Source: Oxytricha trifallax
Lineage: Eukaryota; Ciliophora; Spirotrichea; Sporadotrichida; Oxytrichidae
Reading direction: 5' to 3'
DNA length: 64,000 bases
NCBI GenBank assembly: GCA_000711775.1
Contig: ARYC01001928.1
Span: forward strand, 49,494-113,493
A program made the translations under genes and the position numbers. Shown one piece after another: positions 11,405-22,649 of the stretch (its first letter is position 1; each line of letters starts with the position of its first letter). The notes under the pieces were generated by a model. It did not search any database, was not told the origin of the DNA, and saw nothing but the letters and a program-made list of their open reading frames with translations.

Positions 11405-13018
11405 ATGTATCAAATAAGAAACACAAAATGGGTATGCTGAGCAAAATACAAAGGGATATCATACAAGGTGACATTGAAAACAATGAGAATCAACACCTTG
11501 CATAATACACTATAGACACCATCTAACAAAAGAAAAGTCAATGGGGACTATACATACTTGAAATTATAACCTTTCTAGCTAGGAAAATCATAAGAAAAGG
11601 CTTCTCAATCGTCAACCAGTTCCAACTATACCTAACAGAAATACAGTTTGAGGAGAAAAACAACTATGAAGCGGTTCAACTATCGATCCAATAACTTTTC
11701 TAGATGCTTAGACTAGCATCAATCAATACTAAATTCATAAAGCCCCAACAGACTACAACAGAACCCCATTAAATCATTACAAGAGCACTAAGCAATATAA
11801 GCTTAGAAAAACCAGCCTCACCACCAGGAGAGGTAAAGAGAAGCCCAAAGGGGGGTAGTAACCACGAAAGTGAAATTTATTATAGAATAGATGAAGATCA
11901 ACCATCCCTAAACAGAAACACCAACCTCATAACAAAAAGAGTAATTTACTCAGATAATGAGGAAAACTAGAGTTCGGTGAAAGAAAAACAGAGATATGAT
12001 GAAGGAAACTCATGCTAAGAAAGATCCAATGAACCCACCTACTACATAGATAGTAGTCCTGAGGAGGAGAAAGAATCCATTAATAACTCCTTCACTCACC
12101 CAGTCTAAAATTCAATTGACGTCAAATACGTCACGGAATTAAATTAGTACTAAATAGGAAGTTAATAAGAAATTAAAATCAAAGTTTAGTACTAAATGTG
12201 GATCCTAATAAAAATTAAAATTAATAAATAATTAATTATTATTAAACTGGATCCAACTAGTAGATGTATACCATCACTAAGGCTTGACTGCAAGAAAGAT
12301 CCGATACTAGAGAATCGTGCATTTCAATATGGATGAACACAATCCACTGTTAAATGTACAAAATAATCAAGAGATACTCAAATGCTATCACTGCAATCTA
12401 TAGCAACCTAGACCCCACACCAAACTCGTCAAAATAGTCAATATGGATTAAGGAGTCCTAGGTCAATATATCTAAGATTAAACATACTCAGCAGTCAACA
12501 AACCAGCAGATTTATTTAGTTTTGTAAGATTTTCAATATTGATATACTCAAGAATGTCACAGCCAATGAAGCAAGCTACATCTCGGTGAGTTCAGACAAC
12601 CATGACCACTTAAACAAAGTGGAAATCTACGTGAAATGCTTCTAAAATCACGTATACTTTTTAAAAAGTGACCTCACTCAATAAGTCGCCACAAAATGAA
12701 GAGAACCAATTGCATCTAAAAATTTGAAATTTTCAATCAATGCCAGAAACTTCGACATTCTATTCAAATTCAAAGACACTGGTGACTAAATCCAAATCCT
12801 CAATTAGAGAAGAAAGGGAAGAAAAAGCAGACCTCAGAAGAGAAGAATGCAGAGAGGAAAAGGAAAAGGAAGAGGAAGAAAGAGAAGAAAATGAAGACTC
12901 AGTATACATGGAGAGAATCTCCCAAAACTAACTAAAAGGGCTTGTCCCTTACAAGCAATCATGCTTAATCGATCGGTGGTTCCCAGAGACCTCAATGTGA
13001 TCATATTATTATTATTAT
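11405..13018 (+). mobile_element. Tailed retrotransposon-like element, copy B
   Basis: About 1.6 kb, co-linear with copy C. The 5' end is AAATAAGAAACACA just before the ORF ATG. One ORF fills the element. The 3' end has AAGGGCTTGTCCCTT, a GATCG..TCCCAGAGACCTCAATGTGATCA block and a TTATTATTATT tail. No target duplication could be identified. The single ORF, short UTRs and simple tail suggest a non-autonomous LINE-like element. Confidence 0.75.
11428..12894 (+). pseudogene. Tailed-element protein with basic C-terminus (copy B)
   Basis: ATG 11428 to TGA 12892 is one phase (488 codons) with an in-frame TGA at 12334. Alignment with copy C shows that the stretch ~12,310-12,540 is really read in another phase (two compensating indels), so the TGA comes from the shift. 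The N-terminus is MGMLSKIQRDIIQGDIENN. The middle is acidic and Ser-rich, and a conserved block reads NIDILKNVTANEASYISVSS. The end is a strongly basic Lys/Arg/Gly tail suited to RNA or DNA binding. No RT or endonuclease motif is seen. By analogy it could be a LINE ORF1-type RNA-binding protein, which is inference. Confidence 0.6.
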
Positions 13019-13019
13019 A

Positions 13020-14153
13020 TATATTTAAGACTAATTATAAAATTCTAGCTTAGCTTTTTGATGTTTTTCATTTTAAAATAATTAATATTTTATTCGGATC
13101 CTTCAAATGAAAATTAAGATAATAATTTTAAAGATTTCATATTTAATTTTAATGAAAAAGCATCATCCATCAATTTTTTTATCATAGTGTCTATACTTTA
13201 TATCAATTTACTTTAGAATGAGTCTTAATGATACGATATTATAAATAGCAATAACAAAAAAATAAATCCTTGTATATGCTGATGATTTTGATATGATTGA
13301 AAAACAAGTTTTGAAAATGATGTGATTAATAACAAAATGTTCACAAATCTACAAAAAGACCTGCAAAGTTAATTATATGAGAAACTTGCAAGAAATCAAA
13401 ATACTAACAGATTTTAAAAATATGGAGTCAGGCATTGAACACCGACAACTAAATATTCTAATTTTCCCCATAAAAAAAATTAAAATTTTATTTTAAAACA
13501 ATTAAATTCTTAACTAGAAACTTGCTCAGCCTGTGATAAAAAGAAGCAAAGCATTTATTGATTCCTTCCAAAAAATGAAGTCTAGAAACTTTGGAATAAA
13601 TTCAGAAGTATGTTAAATTTAATTATTGAAGTTATTGATAAGAAGTGTATAAGAGAAATTAAACAGCTGAAAGAATCTTTTAATAAGAACTATGTATTTA
13701 AAATTTTGATAATTAAAAAAACAAGTTGTTTAAGGAAGATTAAGGAATAAAATTAGGAAAAAATTTAGATATTATCATCAGCACCATTTTATCAATGAAA
13801 ATTATAAGATCAATAAACTATAGCTCTTATTGATTACAATTCTGTTATGAATTAAAAACTTTAGGAATCTAATATTACAATTTAATTTAAAATATGATGA
13901 AATTTAAAGTAACTCTATCAAAAAATAATAATTTTATTATGATTATTAGCAGAACCTTACTAAAAAAAATTTTAATTATAAATTTAAGATGGAATTTTTT
14001 TATTAAAAACTGATGAGAATAATATCATTGTACTCTCAAGATTCTTTTAAACCAATATCTTATAAAAAAAAAGGTTATATAGTAATAAATATAATTTACA
14101 TCATAAGGATTTTATGAAGGAATTAAAGAATTTCTCATCAATGATATAGTTCA
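13020..14153. other. AT-rich spacer between elements B and C
   Basis: AT-rich DNA with no convincing frame. Its last 13 bases (14,141-14,153, ATGATATAGTTCA) are the left target duplication of element C. Confidence 0.5.
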
Positions 14154-15792
14154 ATACTATTTTGAAATTATTAAATAAGAAACACAGAATGGGTATACTG
14201 AGCAAAACGTAACGAGACATCATCCAAGGAGATGTCGAGAACAATGACTACAAACACCTAGCACTATACACAATTGATATCATTAAACAAAACTAGGATC
14301 AATGAGGTCTCCACATACTTCAAATATTAACTTTCATAGCCAGAATACTTATAAGAAAAGGCTTCTTGATAGTCAACCAATTCCAGATATACCCACAGGT
14401 ATACAATTTGACAAAGAAAACAACACCGGGACAATACAACTGTGGACTCAACAACTCTTTCAAATGTTGAGACTTGCTTAATTAATAACAAATTCATAAA
14501 TCCCCAGCACACTACAACAAATCCCCACCATCACCTCGATAGAGTTCAATCAACTAACTCTGAACAACCACCAGCACCAGCTGACTTTGTCACAAAGACA
14601 ATAAATATGTACTCAGAATTAGATAGTAACAAATCATATATAGTAGATGGCGACAGCATCTACAGTAGAGGACACAGATAAATTATAACAAAAAAGATAA
14701 TTTACTCAGACAACGAGGAAGACTGGAGTTCCATGGAAGAGAAACAAAGATATGACAACAACTAAAACGACAGTTCCTACATTGACGACTCTAGTCAACA
14801 TACCCACTACATAGAGTCAGACATTCAAGAAGAAAGAAAATCCATGAATCACTCCATGACGCACCCAGTCTAATAAGTTTAATAAACCAATGACGTCAAA
14901 TACGGCACAGAAGAAATTTAGTACGAAATAGGAAATTAAACAAGTGTATTAAGTTGAGGTTTAGTACTAAATATGGATCCAGATAATAAAGAAATTATAT
15001 ATTAATATAATTAATATTAATTACAATTAGATATGCATTCCATAACCAAAGCACAACTTCAAGACAGATTCGATACTAGAGAGTCCTGCATTTCCATTTG
15101 GATTACAACAATCAACAGTGGCCTATACAACGCCATTAAGAGATTCTCTTAAGCAATAACAGCCATCTACGACAACATAGACTAAGACTAGATGATTGAG
15201 ATGGTTAACATAAACAAAGGCCAACTAGCTGACCACATTAAATAAAAAACCAACTCTGCGGTAGAAACCCTATATGAACTAGAAGGCTTCATAAGACTAT
15301 TTAACATAGACATCCTCAAAAATGTCGCAGCTAGCGAAAAATGCTGTTTATCAATCAGCTCAGACTACTTCTCTCACCTGAAAAAGATAGAGATATATGT
15401 AAAATGCTTAAAAAAACAAGCCTACTTCTTAAAAAATGACCTAATACAACTAGTCACCACTATATGCAAAAAACAAATAGCACACAAAGACCCAAAATTT
15501 TCTCTAAACCTTCAAACACTTTGACACTCAGTTCAAATTCAAAGACCTCGGAGACCATGTTCAAATCATCAACCAAAGAAGAGGAAAGAAAGGAAGATCA
15601 AGAAAAAGAAAGACAAATAGAAACAGAGGAAATGGAAAAGGAAGAAGAAGAGGCAGAAGATGAAGACTCAGTATGCCAGGAGACTCTCCAAAAATTTAAT
15701 AGGGCTTGTCCCTTATATAGCTTAACAGCTTATTAAGATCGGGGGTCCCCAGAGACCTCAATGTGATCACATTATTATTATTATTATTTATT
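14154..15792 (+). mobile_element. Tailed retrotransposon-like element, copy C, with 13-bp target duplication
   Basis: Second full copy of the 1.6-kb element. It is flanked by ATGATATAGTTCA at 14,141-14,153 and 15,793-15,805, a 13-bp target-site duplication that defines its ends. The 5' region AAATAAGAAACACAGAATGGGTA matches copy B. The 3' tail is AGGGCTTGTCCC.., GATCGGGGGTCCCCAGAGAC.., TGTGATCACATT and then TTA repeats. Duplication length and tail fit target-primed reverse transcription, presumably with a reverse transcriptase supplied elsewhere. Confidence 0.85.
14189..15663 (+). pseudogene. Tailed-element protein with basic C-terminus (copy C)
   Basis: Homologue of the copy B ORF: N-terminus MGILSKTQRDIIQGDVENND and the block LFNIDILKNVAASEKCCL. 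The C-terminal tail is RRGKKGRSRKRKTNRNRGNG followed by more Lys/Arg/Gly, ending at TGA 15661. Several frame changes (near 14,310, 14,400 and 15,500) break it. The conserved N-terminus, the NIDILKNV block and the basic tail are the parts under visible constraint between B and C. Function is unproven; the basic Gly-rich tail suggests nucleic-acid binding. Confidence 0.6.
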
Positions 15793-15805
15793 ATGATATA
15801 GTTCA

Positions 15806-17140
15806 TATAAATCTCAACCAAATAATATATTAATATAATTTGAACAAGATTTGAAGGATCTTAAATTGGATTTAATTTGTTGTTTATTTCAAATTAGCCA
15901 AGTTCAAAGCCCTATTCAGTAATCCTTGCATTGATTCAATATTATTAATTTCAAGTGGACCTAAATTCTGGGATAATTATTCTTATGGGTTTTTGATTAT
16001 TGATACTCTTTTGGACTAAAAAATTATGAGAGAATATGATAAAGAAATATTTTTAGAGTAATTTAGATGTCTTTCTTAAAATAATAACTATTCAATGTAA
16101 ATTAGAGATCATTTTATTAAAAAATTGATAATGGAAGATGTAATTATTCCAGTTGGTGTGATTGGATTTGCATTTGCTAAATTACTAAAAAAATAATGAT
16201 AATTAATTACTTTAAAAAATGAAACAAGAAAATTAATATGGTATTATTTTTTAAGAAGATTTTAAGTTTTTTTATTTACTTGAAAAAGAAATTCTAAACA
16301 GTAAAATTTTAAGAATAATATTTATTTAATTACAGGGATTAGTTTAATAAAGGTAATTGATTAGAAATCTGAATTTATTGAGTATATTAAATAGTTAATG
16401 ACAGGTTTTATATAAAAATTTTTTATAATAAAACGGAATTTTTTTAAGATCATTAATCATAAAGATCTTTAGTACAGTAAAAGCAAGATTTGAAGTAAAA
16501 AAAAATATATAACCAACACATTAAATACAAAATAGTCAAACTCAAAGTATAACAATTAAATATCTGTAATATTAATGTCAATAAATCAACATTTAAAATT
16601 AAAATTATACTTAATTATTAAATTTCAAAGTTTTTACTAACGTAAAACTTTATTAAAACCTAATAAATATGGCAATGATTTGAAAAAAATATAAATACTT
16701 ACGTTAATTAGAAGTTAAGAATCAATTTTATCGCTTAATAGCAATTGAGGATAGTCGAGTAAATTTATAAATAATATGAAAATCATTTAAATAACTGACA
16801 ATAAATATGATCAATATTATCTCAATCATAATGTAATAAATAATACAAATAGAGCGAATTAAATTCAAATAAAAAAATTATATTAACTAAATTAAAAAAA
16901 GGTTTGTAGGAAATAGATCGAATCGTTATTAACTATTTTATATGATGAAGAATAATATTTAAAATTAGAAATTGTTATTATAAATTTTTATAAGAATAAA
17001 CTTATAAAAAATTGGTTTATAAAAATGCAAAGTCTAATTATTAATTTTAATTAAATACAATCACTTATAAAAGTATAACTTGATAAAAGTTGATAATTAA
17101 ACAATTATATACAACATAGATAAAGAAATTAATATTTTAT
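15806..17140. other. AT-rich spacer
   Basis: About 1.3 kb of AT-rich DNA between elements C and D. No gene or repeat seen. Confidence 0.45.
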
Positions 17141-17144
17141 TATT

Positions 17145-18860
17145 ATTATGATAATAATAATTAGATCACTCTGAGGTATATAAGGGACTAGCTCTTTTCT
17201 TATTTCTGTTTTGTCTCTTCGTTTCTAGTAGTTTTTCATAATCATATGAACCTATCGTAGTAAACTTGTATATTCTTAAATTTTTTTGGGTCTTAGTTTT
17301 GTTAAAGATTTTTAATATCTATAACAGCTCTTTTTGCCATTCTAAGTACTACATCATCAGTTCTTTCGCTCAGGGTTCTCATACCCAGTCTTAGTTTTAA
17401 TTCGTTGATGAGAACTTGAATGGCTTCTTTATAATCTTCAGTGTCAACATTCTTTCCAGTTTAGAGTTGGAAAATATTTTTTAAGGAATTCTTTATATCT
17501 ACATTGGTATATATAGTTGATATGAGGACTGTGATTCCTTAAAAGCAAGATAGTTTATCTATCCAATCTTTATCTAACTTTGGAAAGTTTCCTTTTGCAC
17601 CCCATGCACAAATATGTGCTGCTAAGTGACATGATCCAATCAATAAGTCATTCTCAATTTTTGAGAGTTTACTACCTGTGGTGTACAAGAATAGTTTTCT
17701 GAGATTATTAAACGTGATGACTCCTATTTTAACTTTTATCTAAATGTCTTCGAAGATATTATCTAATACTTCGATTGTTTATGGAAGATCAATCACTGAT
17801 GTGCCTAGATTATCGATAACTTATTGGAGAAACTCTACCTTTATATTATTCATGTGTAATTAGATTTCCGTCGCTTTATCTTACATTATATGTGAAGCTA
17901 CTATTATAGAGTTCGGTTTTTGATTTATTCGAAGCACTTTGTTCCAGTTCAGAATGTCTGCATCTCTGAAATCTTTAGGATTTTTACTGTTTTTTATGAT
18001 GGTATTCAAAGCTAGATTTGTAGATCAATTACGAAAGTGGTTTAATAATAGAATTTTTTTTCAACTATATTACTAAAATTAGGTAGTACTTTTTCAAGTT
18101 GCTTCTTATTAGCTTCCAATAAGTCGTCATGATATAGATCAATAGACGTGTGAGATTCTGTTTTATCAAAGTCAATAGCCTGAGTTATTGTATCTCTGGT
18201 CAGAATTTATTATTCTGATTCGTAGTTTCTGGTCAGAATCTGTTCTTCTTTAATTTTATATTGCCTATTATACAGATCTGTGACGTCGATTTCCTCCTTA
18301 CGGAGGTAAAAAGATTCGCTCTTGATAATGACTGAAATTATCAAAGAGAGGTCTTATACTATTTTCCAGGTATTGAAACTTCTTAATTTATTGATTTTAT
18401 AATTCTTCTTTCATTAGAATAAGTAAGAAATAATTTCAATTTAGTTTGTTCTTTAGAGGGCGTGGATTTTTACCTTTTCTGTGTTGTGAGCTAGATAGAT
18501 GCAATAAACTTTTTAGAAAAGTCTTATTTAGGTTGTGTTTAAAACGACAAACCTATTTGCTTCTATTCTTAGAAATCTGATGAGATTACTTAACTTTTTT
18601 TTTTGTAATTACTTTAAGTTATGTGTCTTTAGTAATTGAAAGATATGTGGTCTAAGTGTGTCGATTATGCATTTATTGGTATTAACCTTAGTTCCACGTT
18701 AAGTCAATTATTTTTAGATTTTACTTTATTATTAAATAATGACATTTTATTATATCAAGAAATCTCAAATCGTCCACATTTTAGCCAACTTTTGGAATTG
18801 AATTTTGTTTGATTTAGAAAATGAACTCAGAGTTGTGTAATAAACCTAGGCACTACACTC
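17145..18860 (-). mobile_element. Tailed element, copy D (shortened tail)
   Basis: The minus-strand 3' end (plus 17,145-17,205) reads GAGCTAGTCCCTTATATA, then CCTCAGAGTGATC and a TTATTATTATT tract. It matches the family tail with the middle hairpin deleted. It encodes a long minus-strand frame unlike that of B/C. The 5' end (~18,860) is set where coding composition ends and is approximate; no target duplication was found. Confidence 0.6.
17166..18690 (-). pseudogene. ORF of tailed element D, frameshifted, unknown
   Basis: About 500 codons of balanced protein sequence in ciliate code. Blocks include SIIVASHIMQDKATEIQLHM, SCHLAAHICAWGAKGNFPKL, GKNVDTEDYKEAIQVLINEL and KLRLGMRTLSERTDDVVLRM. Phase changes near 18,060, 18,340 and 17,280 break the frame. 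It ends LYTSE-TGA at 17166, inside the shared tail, as in the other copies, where the tail also reads (K/N)RA(C/S)PL. No RT, endonuclease or RNase H motif is recognised. Its length and composition make it the best-preserved long protein of the cluster. Confidence 0.55.
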
Positions 18861-18965
18861 CAACATATTTTTATATTTATGATTTATAATAAGAAAACTT
18901 TAATTAATTAATTATTTTAATCACACTAATAATAAAACTTATCATGAAAATCAAAAATGGAAATC

Positions 18966-19205
18966 TCTCTGATTATTGCTGTTCTTCCTCTTCATCATCC
19001 TCATCTTCATCGTCAAATTCAACTTCTATGTCTGCTCTCTTTGTAACTCTGCTAAGCACCAGTCCAGCTGCACCTGTGATCTTACCAGTAGGACCACTAT
19101 AAAAAGAAATTAAAGATATGTTTTTTGTAACTTACATTTTATGTAAGTGGTCCACCTCCACCTGCATTTGATCTTTAAGTATTCGTATTCCTATATTAAG
19201 ATTTT
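18966..19205 (-). CDS. 3' exons of a host-like gene with acidic tail; 39-nt intron
   Basis: On the minus strand an exon (19,136-~19,205) reading ILKDQMQVEVDHLHK is joined across an intron at 19,097-19,135. The intron starts GTAAGTT, ends TTTATAG and is 39 nt. The next exon reads GPTGKITGAAGLVLSRVTKR and then an Asp/Glu run typical of C-terminal acidic tails. Phase is kept across the intron. The exact stop was not found: TAA at ~18,974 is sense in this code and TGA lies further on, so the segment may end at an MDS boundary. The 5' part of the gene is not adjacent. Not recognised; possibly a macronuclear-destined segment. Confidence 0.55.
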
Positions 19206-19596
19206 AAATTTAATAATATATAACTTATTATAAATTATAATTAATTAATTAAAAATTCATTTTCTAAGGAAGACTTTGTGTTTAATAATTAAAATCAATT
19301 AATTTTAAATATCACTATTTAATATTAAAATCAAAACCATTATTTAATCGGGATGTAATGATTGAGTTGATCTGGAGTTATGAAGACAAAAAACTAGAAA
19401 AACCATTTCGTTTCAAAAATGCTTCCTACAGGTAATCAAGATGTTCCTACAAAATGAAGCAGACAAAGCTTGCTGAGTTTCCACATGATGGAGGAATAAA
19501 AACCCAAAATCTTTTTAGTAACTTCATAAATTCATTATTAATAACTATAGCAAGGGTCATATTGTGGTTAGTAGAAAAAATAAGCTAATTTTCTAA

Positions 19597-21391
19597 ATGA
19601 GAAATAGAAATTAGCAAAAATTAGAGTAAATTTATGATGAAATATATTAAGATTTACTGTTAAAGCTTAGGTATGGTACAATTATTAATATAGATGAATT
19701 CAAATCAGTTCTGAATAATTCAGCATTTGCAGAGCTCATATGCAAGAGTGCCTTATTTATTAGGTATCACTGCTTGAAAGCTGTTTATATATCAATTCTG
19801 GTGCTTGAAAGCTTCTTGCTAGAAAATAAAAGTTCTCTTAGCGACATATTGATTACCTCTGTGATTAAAAAACTCTAAAGTACTGGGCACACTTTCCACT
19901 TGATTAACGAGCTGTGATGTTTCATCGTAAGATTCAAGACATGACCATCTCTTCATAGACTATCGCTAATATTAATAAGAGAAATGGTATTACCTTCAAA
20001 CATAGTGATTGATTTTACTTGACATTTTATAGTAACAATTAAAACTTAATAAATGATTAAATGCAGAGAGTTATTAATAATACGATTAAATTACACGTTG
20101 ATAAAGCTGTGTTTACCTTAAACACTTTTATTAATAAGTCTTGCTATAAGAAGTATGATAAGATAGATAGATGTCTATGACTAAAAAGAAAAGGTTGCCA
20201 TTCATTTATTATTATTATTTAATGCTTTACAGAAATTAATACTGGGGATTAAACCAACCAGGAATATATAATCATTTTATGCTCTTTCTTCCCTTTCTCG
20301 CTACCATTGGTGTCCTGTATTGGAGACCGGGTTTTTGTTTGGCTCCCAGGATTTGTTACCCAGATGGATGGTTAGTTTCTTAAAGCCTGTCCTCTTCCCA
20401 ATCCTTCGGTGGGTCACATAGGATCACGCAGAACTATGTGTAGTGATTGAGCCTTAACTTCTTTATATTCAACACTTTCAGGATTTATGCTGATTATATA
20501 TATCCTAGGTGATTTTTAGTTGTAGAATCTTATGGAGGTAAAAACCCCTTTAACTACCAGAGCGATAAACTGCCTAGTAGGGGGAAAAACCCCGCGTTGA
20601 TACCTTACTGGAGTGTTGTTTCTAGAGTTTTTGCACCCTATTTTCTTCAGTGAGTAGAGCAATTTCTGGGGTCTGAGCGGTCTGCCCCTTGCTCATAGTA
20701 CTATTTCTCCTGTTCTTACCCCAATGTGATGAGAAGTAGTAGTGCCAAGTAGTTTTAATACGACATACATTACCGTATAGTCTGCGTTTTTGTTGAAAAA
20801 TCCCCCTTTATCTTTCTAACGTATTCTGAGGAGGCTCTCAGATCCGGCACTTATCCCGTAAAAACAGGTGGCAGATACAGTTTCAATCCCGGGTACCGGA
20901 ATTGGTCGGGATATACACTCCCAACATACCAGTAGGTCGTAACCCCTTGCCATTCATTTAATTTTAGATGATATTAGAGAATTCTCAAGTTTAGAAATTT
21001 ATTAGATTCATCCTCCCTTAATTTAGCCAGAGTAGTATATAGAGTTCTTCCATAAGCTTAGAGATATATACAACGATTAAGAGATCATCCTGATCGTTGA
21101 AAACCATTCTGTTCATAAGACATAGTAGTCTAAGAAAGCATATGAAGAGTTAAACATAACTCCTGTATATAACATTCATTATAGCCCACAATTTAATGGA
21201 GCAGAATTCTACTATAGTTAAATAAAGATTCACTAAAAAAAACTTCTGTTGTATCACTTAATGCATGACTTGCCAATAGATACAGTTGACTTGATTCATA
21301 GTAGTTCCAAGATAGACTAAATAAGACAACAGTTTGCGCAAGTGAAGGAGGAATGAATGTTTATAAATAAGTATTATATTGTAATGAATGA
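19597..21391 (+). pseudogene. TBE transposase (42-kDa type), interrupted by a retroposon
   Basis: Homologous to the 31.6-kb transposase from the same ATG position (19597) to TGA 21389. Recognisable blocks include the catalytic-region equivalents near 20,095 and 21,090 and the PQFNGAEFYYS-like segment near 21,200. The 738-bp insertion at 20,209-20,946 splits it between the first and second catalytic Asp regions. Several stops and shifts are also present. Dead copy. Confidence 0.75.
20209..20946 (-). mobile_element. GC-rich retroposon inserted in TBE, 14-bp target duplication
   Basis: 738 bp bounded by TTGCCATTCATTTA at 20,195-20,208 and 20,947-20,960. It is far richer in G and C than its surroundings. 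On the minus strand it begins GGGGTTACGACCTACTGG and ends with TAAATAATAATAA, so a simple-repeat tail places the 3' end at the left. The 14-bp duplication and tail indicate target-primed retroposition. No long protein frame was found. A tRNA B-box-like stretch (AGTTTCAATCCCGGG, ~20,879) is on the strand opposite to the inferred one. It may be a SINE or a 5'-truncated LINE. Confidence 0.75.
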
Positions 21392-21394
21392 ATT

Positions 21395-22060
21395 TTGTAG
21401 CATATTAACGAACTCTTAAATGGAATCGGCTTTTCTTAATTTTCTTCCAACTCTCTCTAGCTAGGACCAGTGTTTCTTCTTATTGAGCAAGCACCAGCAT
21501 CGATGCTTATTTCATCTGCCCTTTATAAAGTCAATTGCTCAGTTCATGTATAGCAACCCTCTCTTTCAAATTTTGAATGTTCTTTCATTAAAAATATATA
21601 CGATTCCAGTTTCCGAACAAAGTTATGAATCAAACCTTCTTTGAGAGGTAAAGATGCTTCATAAGCCAAGTTTAGCTAGCCAGGTCTCACTTATTAATAT
21701 GCCTTAATTCTTTTTTATCTTCTGGAGAGATAGAGTAGCGTTTCTTGTGAGCTTCTTTTATGAAATTCTCCCAGATAACTCTCTATCAGAGTACTATGAA
21801 CACTAAAAAAAGAAACTCTTTTCTGGAGGCTTGTTAGAGAGTTCTTTTTTTTTTAAATAGGTAAACGACCACTCTTGATCTTTCATTGCATTCTTGTAGA
21901 GACTAGTGACAGAAATCTCTTGGTAGTTTGGTATTCATATCAACTCTATCTCTTAGTTTTTAAAAGCTTTCTTCTCTTCACAAAGTAAAGCTTTAGAATG
22001 AATTTTTTATCCTTCCTGGTTGAAGAATTAATTCAACTAGAGTAGTTGTTAAAATATAAA
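21395..22060 (-). pseudogene. TBE 22-kDa ORF, decayed
   Basis: Lies convergent to the transposase in the position of the 22-kDa ORF of the 31.5-kb TBE. Segments match it on the minus strand (for example the SETWLAKL..MKHLYL-like region near 21,640-21,690). Start and stop are both lost or mutated. The function of the TBE 22-kDa protein is unknown. Confidence 0.6.
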
Positions 22061-22649
22061 TCGTATTATTACCATGCTGAGTTAGTTATCTATAGAGATC
22101 CTCTTTGATAATAAATTTTGATAAATGTATTTCAAATTTTAATTTATAGATTTTTTAATCATATTATTTTTATCTTTCTACAAAATATGGGAATCTTAGA
22201 GGAGATCAACTAGGTATAGATACATGGAGAAAACTTACAGAAGCTGTAAGAATTCAGCGATAGTGTTTCATTTATTTTAATTTAGTTCCATTAAATTAGT
22301 ATTTAATTTATTTAGATTAAATTAGTACTCGTACTAAATCGGTTTAATTTTAATTAGTACAAATAAACTAGTATTAAAACTTAATTAGTACCTTGTTATA
22401 AACTATTGATGCTATAATGGAAAAGTGTAAATTTGTTTAAGAACTTAACTGGAACCAGTTCGAAACTAATTTTTTTCTTCGTTAACCCCCAAAATCTAAA
22501 TTATTAAAAAAAGAAATTAGAAAATTTTAGTTATTATTTATGTGAAAATATGATTTTTTTTGCATTAAATTCAACCATTATTTCTTGCTTTGCTAACTTC
22601 TATAAGAATTACTTTAACTAGAGATGATATTTGACTTAATAATTTAAAA

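Noticed and set aside
17145..18860. Reverse transcriptase or endonuclease in element D
   Set aside because: No YxDD, no RNase H pattern and no APE or REL endonuclease motif could be found in any phase.
20860..20905. tRNA or tRNA-derived promoter in the nested retroposon (AGTTTCAATCCCGGG)
   Set aside because: No A-box at the right distance, no cloverleaf, and it is on the strand opposite to the one implied by the tail.
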